DNA from: Candidatus Acetothermia bacterium
GTDB taxonomy: Bacteria > Bipolaricaulota > Bipolaricaulia > Bipolaricaulales > Bipolaricaulaceae
Reading direction: 5' to 3'
DNA length: 7,121 nucleotides
NCBI GenBank assembly: GCA_011057175.1
Contig: DSBZ01000016.1
Location: forward strand, 1 to 7,121
Positions within the stretch are counted from its first letter, which is position 1, and every line of letters begins with the position of its first letter. The translations under genes were made by a program, and so were the position numbers. Below, one piece after another: positions 1 through 5,009 of the stretch. Under the pieces are notes generated by a model, which ran no database searches, was not told where the DNA came from, and worked only from the letters and a program-made list of their open reading frames with translations.

Positions 1-460
1 GGACTGCCCCGATCGCCCGCGCCAGCGCGAGGGACGGCCCCAGCACCCGTGCAGTGAGGACGATCGCCAGGACGTTGATCGCCGGGCTGGAGTAGAGGAA
101 CGCCGTCGCCGGTCCGAGCCCCGCGCCCCGGGTGTAGAGCCCCGCGAACAGGGGCAACACCGTGCACGAGCACACGGCGAGCACGGTCCCCGACATCGAA
201 GCCACCCCGTAGGCGAGGACCTTCCTCGCCCCGTAGCCGAGGTAGCGGATGACGGACGCCTGGGAGACGAAGACCGAGATCCCCCCCGCGATGAACAGGG
301 CGGGGATGAGGCAGGTGAGGACGTGCTCCCGCGCGTAGTCCTGGAGGAGGAGGAACGCCTCCGCGAGGGCCTTCTGGACGGCCGGAGCCGACCACGGGAC
401 GAGGTACGCGGCGAGGAACGTCCCCGCAAGGAACAGGGACAGACGCAGTTCGCGCTTCAT
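1..460 (-). CDS. ArsP/YraQ-type permease, N-terminal part (3' end outside window)
   Basis: Integral inner-membrane transporter of the PF03773 permease family, which includes ArsP, an exporter of trivalent organoarsenicals. 153 codons are visible, roughly the first half of a usual 300-400 residue protein. Reading from ATG at 460, a hydrophobic segment covers about residues 7-22, a second about 46-65, and others follow at about 82-97 and 127-140. The family hallmark is the CSCTVLPLFAGLYTRGAG stretch at residues 97-114, followed by a conserved SSPAINVLAIVLTARVLG stretch (124-141). The ATG overlaps the TGA of the upstream ArsR gene (ATGA, bases 457-460), so translation is probably coupled and expression is controlled by that repressor. 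The family call is secure. The substrate is not: many PF03773 proteins next to ArsR regulators in anaerobes have unproven substrates, so arsenical export is an inference. No arsenate reductase or thioredoxin gene is visible, but the downstream side is cut off. Confidence 0.85.
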   Translation of the reverse strand, partial: MKRELRLSLFLAGTFLAAYLVPWSAPAVQKALAEAFLLLQDYAREHVLTCLIPALFIAGGISVFVSQASVIRYLGYGARKVLAYGVASMSGTVLAVCSCTVLPLFAGLYTRGAGLGPATAFLYSSPAINVLAIVLTARVLGPSLALARAIGAV

Positions 461-762
461 CGGGGCTCCTTCTCGCACCGCAGGTTGGTCAAGCAGGACA
501 GGAGGCGGGGCAGGTCAGGCCGGGCCAGCCGCCACAGGATCCTCACCCCGTCGCGCCGGGACACGATGAGCCCCGCCCGCGCCAGGGCCGCCAGGTGCCG
601 GGAGATGACCGATGGGTCAAGGCCCAGGACGGGGACGAACTCGCACCCGCACCGCTCGCCGTCCGCAAGAAGCCGCAGGAGCTCCACCCGCGCCGGGTGG
701 GCGAGGGCCTTCCCGATCGCCGCGAGCTCCCTTGTTCCCGTCTGAATGGCGCTTCTTGTCAT
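457..762 (-). CDS. ArsR/SmtB-family metalloregulatory repressor
   Basis: Winged-helix DNA-binding repressor of 101 residues, the usual length for ArsR/SmtB proteins, expected to leave its operator when a metal or metalloid binds. The fold is clear: an N-terminal helix with the KALAHPARVELLRLL signature at residues 18-32, recognition helix DPSVISRHLAALARAGLI at 49-66, and wing SRRDGVRILWRL at 68-79. Cysteines 38 and 40 form a CxC in the position of the thiolate site of classical ArsR (ELCVCDL), and Cys90 and Cys96 near the C terminus could supply a third ligand. I chose ATG 762 because the frame stays open to 903 but the extra 47 residues are low-complexity, run antisense to the kinase 3' end and precede the normal ArsR start. 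The gene overlaps the permease by 4 bases, so the two form one operon, probably autoregulated. Ligand type (As(III), Sb(III), methylarsenite or other soft metal) is inferred from the cysteines only. Confidence 0.9.
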   Translation of the reverse strand: MTRSAIQTGTRELAAIGKALAHPARVELLRLLADGERCGCEFVPVLGLDPSVISRHLAALARAGLIVSRRDGVRILWRLARPDLPRLLSCLTNLRCEKEPR

Positions 763-764
763 CT

Positions 765-779
765 TGCACAACCATGCAC
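765..779 (-). promoter_or_regulatory. possible ArsR operator: GTGCA direct repeat in the leader
   Basis: The 20-base leader between the promoter and arsR ATG carries GTGCA twice on the minus strand (779-775 and 769-765), spaced exactly 10 bases, about one helical turn. The stretch also reads as a weak inverted TGCA-N6-TGCA. Its position just after the predicted transcription start would suit a repressor site. It does not resemble the longer AT-rich dyads of well-studied ArsR proteins, so this is a positional guess. Confidence 0.25.
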
Positions 780-788
780 GATTGAGGG

Positions 789-816
789 ATCGTAGTCCCC
801 CCCGAGCTTCTGTCAA
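789..816 (-). promoter_or_regulatory. sigma70-like promoter of the arsR-permease operon
   Basis: On the minus strand a perfect -35 TTGACA (816-811) is followed after 16 bases by TACGAT (794-789), 4/6 to TATAAT. The predicted start is near 782, giving a leader of about 20 bases before ATG 762. No good Shine-Dalgarno is seen in that leader. The spacer contains a run of seven G residues (803-797 on this strand). The -35 lies only 11 bases beyond the kinase stop codon, so the kinase gene abuts the promoter with no terminator between. This is the best-matching promoter in the window. Confidence 0.7.
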
Positions 817-826
817 GCGCGGTGGG

Positions 827-1702
827 TCAGGCAACCACCTGGAGAGCGCCGGCCCGCACGGCGAGCTCGATCTCTTCGACCGGCTCGGGGAGGAGCTCCC
901 CATCCATGTGGACCGTGAGGGGGCGATCGCTGCGGATCGTGACGCGGCCGGCCTTCTTCGCGTGGGCCCGGGCCAGGTTGAGGTAGGTCCCGTCGCGGGT
1001 CTTGGGGAGGACGGCGAACCTCACCAACCGGGGGTAGTTCCCGATCAGGCCCACGTCGAGGGCCCCGTCGTCCAGGCGGGCCTGGGGAGCGAGGAGGTAG
1101 CCCCCCCCCGCGCAGGGCCCGTTCATCACCGATACCGAGAGTAGCTTCCCCGCGAACGTCCATCCGTCACCCGCGACCTCGGCCCGAAACGCGCGGAACC
1201 GGACCACTTCGAGGATCGTCGCCCAGAGGTACCCAAGCTCCCCTTTGAGGAACCGCATCCGCCGGTAGTCGGCGGCGATCTGGCCCTCGACGCCCATCCC
1301 GAACGAGTTCAGCGCGAACTGGCCGCTGACGTCGGCCACGTCCACCGCCCGGGCCCTTCCCCGGGCCAGGATCGCGGTGGCGCCCGCGAGGTCCTTCGGG
1401 ATCCCGAGGGCGCGGATGTAGTCGTTCCCCGAGCCCATCGGCAGGACGCCGAGGGCAGCGTCCGTGCCCACCAACGCTTGGGCCACCTCGTGGATCGTCC
1501 CGTCCCCGCCCGCGGCGGCGACGACCTTCGCTCCGGCGCGTAGGGCGTCCCGCGCGAGCTCGACTGCGTGCCCGGGCCGTTCGGTGAAAACGATCTCCGG
1601 GGCGAGGTCAGTGGTGTTGAGGACGCTGCGCAGTTCCTCCTGCCGTTGTCCAGCGCGGCCCCGGTCCGCCGCCGGGTTGAGAATCACATGGACCTCCGCC
1701 AT
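827..1702 (-). CDS. YegS/DgkB-family lipid kinase (diacylglycerol kinase catalytic domain)
   Basis: Cytosolic or membrane-peripheral kinase of the diacylglycerol kinase catalytic-domain family (PF00781; YegS/BmrU/DgkB), which phosphorylates diacylglycerol or a related lipid with ATP, often to recycle lipid into phosphatidic acid. The 291-residue length is normal. Visible motifs in order: VILNPAADRGR at 6-16, the nucleotide-binding GGDGT at 65-69 followed by IHEVAQAL, the LPMGSGNDY motif at 87-95, GPCAGGGYLLAP at 195-206 followed by LDDGALDV (210-217), and HMDGE at 265-269, where the Asp probably matches the catalytic base of DgkB. The C-terminal beta domain is present, so the protein looks complete. 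ATG 1702 places VILNP where the family expects it. There is no close Shine-Dalgarno; an AGAGG lies 12 bases upstream, and a TAGAAT -10 lies 6 bases upstream. Codons 198-201 hold an uninterrupted G9 tract (1101-1109). The exact lipid substrate cannot be read from sequence. Confidence 0.92.
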   Translation of the reverse strand: MAEVHVILNPAADRGRAGQRQEELRSVLNTTDLAPEIVFTERPGHAVELARDALRAGAKVVAAAGGDGTIHEVAQALVGTDAALGVLPMGSGNDYIRALGIPKDLAGATAILARGRARAVDVADVSGQFALNSFGMGVEGQIAADYRRMRFLKGELGYLWATILEVVRFRAFRAEVAGDGWTFAGKLLSVSVMNGPCAGGGYLLAPQARLDDGALDVGLIGNYPRLVRFAVLPKTRDGTYLNLARAHAKKAGRVTIRSDRPLTVHMDGELLPEPVEEIELAVRAGALQVVA

Positions 1703-1708
1703 GGCCGC

Positions 1709-1714
1709 ATTCTA
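1709..1714 (-). promoter_or_regulatory. -10 element of the lipid kinase gene, suggesting a leaderless mRNA
   Basis: TAGAAT (5/6 to TATAAT) on the minus strand ends six bases before the kinase ATG at 1702, so +1 would fall on the A of the start codon. The -35 region 17 bases further up (CTGTCG at 1737-1732) matches only 3/6. The alternative reading is a conventional start using AGAGG (1719-1715) as a rather distant ribosome site with a promoter further upstream. Confidence 0.4.
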
Positions 1715-1740
1715 CCTCTGCCCGCCGCGCACGACAGGGG

Positions 1741-1761
1741 CACCGGTGGCGAGGACTCCTC
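1741..1761. promoter_or_regulatory. palindromes in the divergent kinase/malQ intergenic region
   Basis: The 104-base gap between the kinase start (1702) and the malQ start (1807) contains the perfect 8-base palindrome CACCGGTG (1741-1748) and the 11-base dyad GAGGACTCCTC (1751-1761). The dyad lies just upstream of the malQ -35 candidate and behind the kinase promoter, a usual place for an operator acting on both. Short GC palindromes arise often by chance in DNA of this composition, so function is only suggested by position. Confidence 0.25.
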
Positions 1762-1769
1762 AAGGGCCC

Positions 1770-1798
1770 CTGACCACTGGCCCGATGCGTGCTAAGCT
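1770..1798 (+). promoter_or_regulatory. candidate malQ promoter, near-leaderless
   Basis: CTGACC (1770-1775, 4/6 to TTGACA) and TAAGCT (1793-1798, TAnnnT type) are separated by 17 bases. The -10 ends 8 bases before ATG 1807, so transcription would begin at or within about two bases of the start codon. There is no Shine-Dalgarno before either ATG 1807 or the in-frame GTG 1789, which fits a leaderless message. The GTG at 1789 would lie inside this promoter and is therefore unlikely to be used. Confidence 0.45.
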
Positions 1799-1806
1799 TC
1801 CCCGCG

Positions 1807-3333
1807 ATGGAACTCCGTCGCTCGTTCGGGATCGTCCTCCATCCCACGTCCCTCCCCGGCCAGTGGGGGATCGGGACCCTCGGCAACGAGGCCCGCTCCT
1901 TCCTCGACTGGTTGGCAGCGGCCGGGGCCCGCTGGTGGCAGGTCCTCCCCCTCGGGCCCACCGGTTACGGTGACTCCCCGTACCAATCCTTCTCCGCGTT
2001 CGCCGGGAACCCGTACCTCCTCGACCCCGACGAGCTCGTCTCCTGCGGTTGGCTTCGGGGAGAGCCGATGCCTACTTCCTCCCTGGATTGGGTCGATTTC
2101 GGGTGGATCTACAGGACCCGGTGGCCCCTCCTGCACCGCGCCTACGCCGGGTTCCTCCGCGACGGATCCCGGCACGAGAAGCGGGACCTCGGTCGATTCG
2201 TCCGCTCCGAGAAGGACTGGCTCGCCGACTACGCCTTGTTCATGGCCGTCAAGGCCCATCTCCGCGGGGAGCCCTGGATCGCCTGGCCAACGGACCTCGC
2301 GCTGCGCAGATCCCGGTCCCTCGCCGCGGCGCGGCGGGCGCTCGCCGAGGAGATCGGATTCCACAACTGGACCCAGTGGTGTTTCCACCGGGCATGGACC
2401 CGTCTCCGTGATCACGCTCACGAACAGGGGATCCGGATCATCGGCGACATGCCGATCTTCGTCGCCCACGACTCAGCCGATGTCTGGGCCCATCCCGAGT
2501 TCTTCCACCTCGATGAGCGGGGGAACCCCACCGTGGTCGCGGGGGTCCCCCCGGACTACTTCAGCGCCACCGGCCAGAGGTGGGGGAACCCCCTCTACCG
2601 ATGGAACGTGTTGGAGAGGGATGGGTTCCGGTGGTGGATCGCCCGCGTCCGCCATGCCCTGCGCAGCTTCGATCTCGTCCGGATCGACCACTTCCGGGGC
2701 TTCGAGGCGTACTGGGAGATCGCCGCTACCGAGCCGACGGCCGTCCACGGGACGTGGGTCAAGGCCCCGGGGGAGAAGGTCCTTCTCGCCCTTCAGTCCG
2801 CGCTCGGAGATGCCCCGATCCTCGCCGAGGATCTCGGGGTGATCACGCCCGAGGTGGAGGCCCTCCGCGACCGGTTTGAGCTCCCGGGGATGCGGGTCCT
2901 CCAGTTCGCGTTCGCGGAGGGGGACGACAATCCCCATCTTCCCCATAACTACCCCGAGCATGGGCGGGTCGTGGTGTACACGGGAACCCACGACAACGAC
3001 ACGACCCTGGGCTGGTTTCGGGCCGCACCCCCAGCGGAGAGGGAGCGGGCCCGCGCCTACCTTGCCCACCACGGGATCTCCCTCGATCGGGATGAGGACG
3101 CCCCGTGGGCGCTCATTCACCTCGCCCTCGACAGCACCGCCCAGTTGGCAATGATCCCCCTTCAGGACGTACTGGGTCTGGACAGCTCGGCCCGCATGAA
3201 TCGCCCCGCCTCCCCCTCCGACAACTGGAGCTGGCGATACCGCGGCGCTCGGCTGACCGAAGGGGTTGCCCGCCGGCTGCGCGCACTCGCCGCCGTCACG
3301 CGCCGGCTTGCCCCGTTCGATCCGGTTCGGTAG
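1807..3333 (+). CDS. malQ: 4-alpha-glucanotransferase (amylomaltase, GH77)
   Basis: Cytosolic GH77 enzyme that moves alpha-1,4-glucan segments between maltodextrins, releasing glucose or forming cycloamyloses; used in maltodextrin and glycogen metabolism. The 508 residues from ATG 1807 match the Thermus-type length of about 500. The N terminus MELRRSFGIVLHPTSLPG parallels the Thermus amylomaltase start, which is why I take ATG 1807 over the in-frame GTG 1789. Catalytic residues by family comparison: nucleophile Asp294 in VRIDHFRGF (291-299), acid/base Glu341 in LAEDLG (339-344), and transition-state Asp396 in GTHDND (393-398), each one off the T. aquaticus numbering (293, 340, 395). Other conserved stretches are LPLGPTGYGDSPYQSFSAFA (47-66), the GDMPIFVAHDSADVW stretch (213-227), and the C-terminal NRPASPSDNWSWR (465-477). 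The gene appears complete and active. Glycyl-tRNA synthetase follows after 46 bases with no terminator, so the two are probably co-transcribed. Confidence 0.97.
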   Translation: MELRRSFGIVLHPTSLPGQWGIGTLGNEARSFLDWLAAAGARWWQVLPLGPTGYGDSPYQSFSAFAGNPYLLDPDELVSCGWLRGEPMPTSSLDWVDFGWIYRTRWPLLHRAYAGFLRDGSRHEKRDLGRFVRSEKDWLADYALFMAVKAHLRGEPWIAWPTDLALRRSRSLAAARRALAEEIGFHNWTQWCFHRAWTRLRDHAHEQGIRIIGDMPIFVAHDSADVWAHPEFFHLDERGNPTVVAGVPPDYFSATGQRWGNPLYRWNVLERDGFRWWIARVRHALRSFDLVRIDHFRGFEAYWEIAATEPTAVHGTWVKAPGEKVLLALQSALGDAPILAEDLGVITPEVEALRDRFELPGMRVLQFAFAEGDDNPHLPHNYPEHGRVVVYTGTHDNDTTLGWFRAAPPAERERARAYLAHHGISLDRDEDAPWALIHLALDSTAQLAMIPLQDVLGLDSSARMNRPASPSDNWSWRYRGARLTEGVARRLRALAAVTRRLAPFDPVR

Positions 3334-3361
3334 CCTAGCTCCCATCCCCACGGCCGACGCA

Positions 3362-3375
3362 GGGGAGAGAAGGGA
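3362..3375 (+). promoter_or_regulatory. ribosome binding site of glyQS
   Basis: A purine-rich stretch GGGGAGAGAAGGGA ends four bases before ATG 3380. It fixes the start there instead of at an in-frame ATG at 3266, which lies inside malQ and would add 38 residues with no family match. Confidence 0.65.
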
Positions 3376-3379
3376 CAAC

Positions 3380-4849
3380 ATGCCCGAGAAGAACGAACTC
3401 ATGGAGAAGATCGTCTCGCTGTGCAAACGGCGGGGGTTCATCTTCCCGTCAAGCGAGATCTATGGCGGGATCGGCGGGTTCTGGGACTACGGTCCGCTGG
3501 GAGTGGAGCTCAAGCGCAATGTGCGCGAGGCGTGGTGGGAGGATATGGTCCTGCGCCACGACGACACGACCCCCCCTCCCGGCATGCCCTCCCCCTACGC
3601 CATGGTCGGGATCGAGACCTCGATCGTCATGCACCCCCAGGTGTGGAAGGCCAGTGGTCACTACGACCTCTTCCAGGACCTGCTCGTCGATTGCCGGCAC
3701 TGCAAGGCCCGGTTCCGCGCTGACCAGCTCACCGCAAGCCAGTGCCCCCTGAAGCCCTCGAAGCGGCCTGGGGAACACGCGACCTGTGACCTCACCGAGC
3801 CCCGCGAGTTCAACCTCATGTTCAAGACCTACATCGGGGCCCTCGTCGACCCGGAGAGCGAGGCCTACCTCCGTCCGGAGACGGCCCAGGGGATGTTCAC
3901 CAACTTCCGGAACGTGCTCGCTACCTCTCGGGTCAAGCTCCCGTTCGGGATCGCTCAGATCGGCAGATCGTTCCGCAATGAGATCACCCCCCGCTACTTC
4001 ACCTACCGGTCGCGGGAGTTCGAGCAGATGGAGATCGAGTTCTTCTGCCGCCCCGCGGAATCCCGCCTCTGGTACGAGTACTGGCGCGACCGGCGATTCC
4101 GGTGGTACGTGTCCCTGGGGCTGTCCGAGGAGCGGCTCCGCCTCCGCGAGCACAGCCCGGAAGAGCTGAGCCACTACAGCTGCGGGACGGCGGACGTGGA
4201 GTACGCGTTCCCGTTCCTTCCCGAGGGCGAGTTCGGGGAGCTGGAGGGGATCGCTCACCGCGGCGACTTCGACCTCCGTTCCCACATGGAGGGGAAGCTC
4301 GTCCGCCGCGGGGAGGAGCTGGTGGTGGAGACGGAATCCGATGGGAAGCCCCGCCACCCCGGGAGCGGCAAGGACCTCTCCTACTTCGATGAGGAGACGA
4401 GGGAACGGTTCATCCCCCACGTCATCGAGCCATCGGCGGGGGTGGATCGGTCCGTCCTCGCCTTCATCTGCGAGGCGTACGCCGAGGATGCGATCCCCGA
4501 TGAGAACGGCGTCCCCCAGCCACGGGTGGTACTGAAGCTTCACCCCCGCCTCGCTCCGGTCAAGGCCGCGGTGTTCCCCCTCATCCGCCGGGACGGGATG
4601 CCCGAGACCTCCCTCGCCATCTATCGCGAGTTGAAGCGCACCTGGAACGTCGACTACGACGACAAGGGCTCCATTGGCCGCCGCTACCGGCGTCAGGACG
4701 AGTCCGGGACCCCGTTCTGCATCACGGTGGATGGACAGACCCAGGAGGATGGGACGGTCACCGTCCGCGACCGCGACACCACGGTCCAGGAGCGGGTGCC
4801 GATCAGGGAGCTCGTGGTGTACCTGCGGGAGCGACTCACCGCCGCATGA
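3380..4849 (+). CDS. glyQS: glycyl-tRNA synthetase, dimeric class II type
   Basis: Attaches glycine to tRNA-Gly using ATP in the cytosol. It is the single-chain alpha2 type (also named glyS in some annotations), not the alpha2beta2 GlyQ/GlyS type; its 489 residues fit. Landmarks: the family N terminus CKRRGFIFPSSEIYGGIGGF at 15-34, then YGPLGVELKRNVREAWW (37-53); FNLMFKTYIG (144-153); RPETAQGMFTNF (165-176); class II motif 2 around IGRSFRNEITPR (194-205) and REFEQMEIEFF (212-222); motif 3 with PHVIEPSAGVDRSVLAF (346-362); and the anticodon-binding domain from about 382 (RVVLKLHPRLAPVKAAVFPL, 382-401) to the end. Cysteines 105, 108, 122 and 136 could bind zinc in the insertion domain, although the second pair is spread over 13 residues instead of a CxxC knuckle. 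The start at ATG 3380 has a good ribosome site. As the only glycyl-tRNA synthetase seen here it is presumably essential. No T-box leader is visible; the gene appears to ride on the malQ promoter. Confidence 0.97.
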   Translation: MPEKNELMEKIVSLCKRRGFIFPSSEIYGGIGGFWDYGPLGVELKRNVREAWWEDMVLRHDDTTPPPGMPSPYAMVGIETSIVMHPQVWKASGHYDLFQDLLVDCRHCKARFRADQLTASQCPLKPSKRPGEHATCDLTEPREFNLMFKTYIGALVDPESEAYLRPETAQGMFTNFRNVLATSRVKLPFGIAQIGRSFRNEITPRYFTYRSREFEQMEIEFFCRPAESRLWYEYWRDRRFRWYVSLGLSEERLRLREHSPEELSHYSCGTADVEYAFPFLPEGEFGELEGIAHRGDFDLRSHMEGKLVRRGEELVVETESDGKPRHPGSGKDLSYFDEETRERFIPHVIEPSAGVDRSVLAFICEAYAEDAIPDENGVPQPRVVLKLHPRLAPVKAAVFPLIRRDGMPETSLAIYRELKRTWNVDYDDKGSIGRRYRRQDESGTPFCITVDGQTQEDGTVTVRDRDTTVQERVPIRELVVYLRERLTAA

Positions 4850-4876
4850 GGCTGGGGACTCCCCCCCCTCGTTGTT
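4848..4876 (+). terminator. probable intrinsic terminator after glyQS
   Basis: Starting within the glyQS stop codon, GAGG (4848-4851) pairs with CCTC (4867-4870) and GGGG (4854-4857) pairs with CCCC (4861-4864), with a two-by-two internal loop and a three-base ACT loop; GTTGTT follows. The stem is all but one pair GC, but the U tract is short and interrupted. It also touches the -35 of the next promoter, so termination efficiency is uncertain. Confidence 0.4.
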
Positions 4877-4902
4877 GCCCCCAAGGCGAATCTCACTATA
4901 CT
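4875..4902 (+). promoter_or_regulatory. promoter of the repeat lipoprotein gene
   Basis: TTGCCC (4875-4880, 4/6 to TTGACA), a 16-base spacer, then TATACT (4897-4902, 5/6 to TATAAT). This is one of very few AT-rich spots in the region. The predicted start near 4909 gives an unusually long leader for this window, about 97 bases, before ATG 5006. Confidence 0.6.
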
Positions 4903-4954
4903 CGCGCCAGTCCCCCCCAGGCAGGAGGCGACGAAGGAGGAGAATCCCTTTCGG

Positions 4955-4989
4955 GCCGGCACTGGGCATGAGCTCCGAGACGTGCCGGC
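4955..4989 (+). promoter_or_regulatory. perfect 8-bp hairpin in the lipoprotein mRNA leader
   Basis: GCCGGCAC (4955-4962) is exactly complementary to GTGCCGGC (4982-4989), with a 19-base loop. The right arm ends six bases before the AAGGAGG ribosome site. It lies between promoter and start codon, so it would be transcribed and could stabilise the message or influence ribosome access. No T tract follows, so it is not a classic terminator, and I recognise no riboswitch family. Confidence 0.45.
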
Positions 4990-5009
4990 GAGGGGAAGGA
5001 GGACTATGA
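4968..5009 (+). CDS. possible 13-residue leader peptide ORF overlapping the lipoprotein start
   Basis: ATG 4968 opens a 13-codon frame (MSSETCRRGEGGL) whose TGA (5007-5009) overlaps the lipoprotein ATG (5006-5008) as ATGA. Its start lies in the loop of the leader hairpin. No ribosome site sits at normal distance; the nearest, AAGGAGG at 4935-4941, is 26 bases upstream. No attenuator-like codon run is present. It may be chance, and I list it because of the exact stop-start overlap. Confidence 0.15.
   Translation: MSSETCRRGEGGL
4996..5002 (+). promoter_or_regulatory. ribosome binding site of the lipoprotein gene
   Basis: A full AAGGAGG lies three bases before ATG 5006, a short but usable spacing. 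It selects ATG 5006 over an in-frame GTG at 4982, which would put eight extra residues before the signal peptide. Confidence 0.65.

Noticed and set aside
323..745. A 140-codon plus-strand frame opposite the permease and arsR
   Set aside because: It is Arg/Ser-rich, antisense to two well-supported coupled genes, and shows no domain.
763..903. N-terminal extension of the ArsR gene to ATG 903
   Set aside because: The extra 47 residues cross the promoter and the kinase 3' end and are low-complexity; ATG 762 gives the standard ArsR length.
1789..1806. GTG 1789 as malQ start
   Set aside because: It has no ribosome site, falls inside the candidate promoter, and ATG 1807 matches the Thermus amylomaltase N terminus.
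3266..3379. Upstream ATG 3266 as glyQS start
   Set aside because: It lies within malQ, adds residues without family similarity, and ATG 3380 has a proper ribosome site.
2473..3441. A 322-codon minus-strand frame opposite malQ
   Set aside because: Same reason: it mirrors an intact GH77 enzyme with all catalytic residues, and its translation is Gly/Pro/Arg-rich without a domain.
4982..5005. GTG 4982 as lipoprotein start
   Set aside because: It would overlap the hairpin right arm and the ribosome site and place eight residues before an otherwise normal signal peptide.
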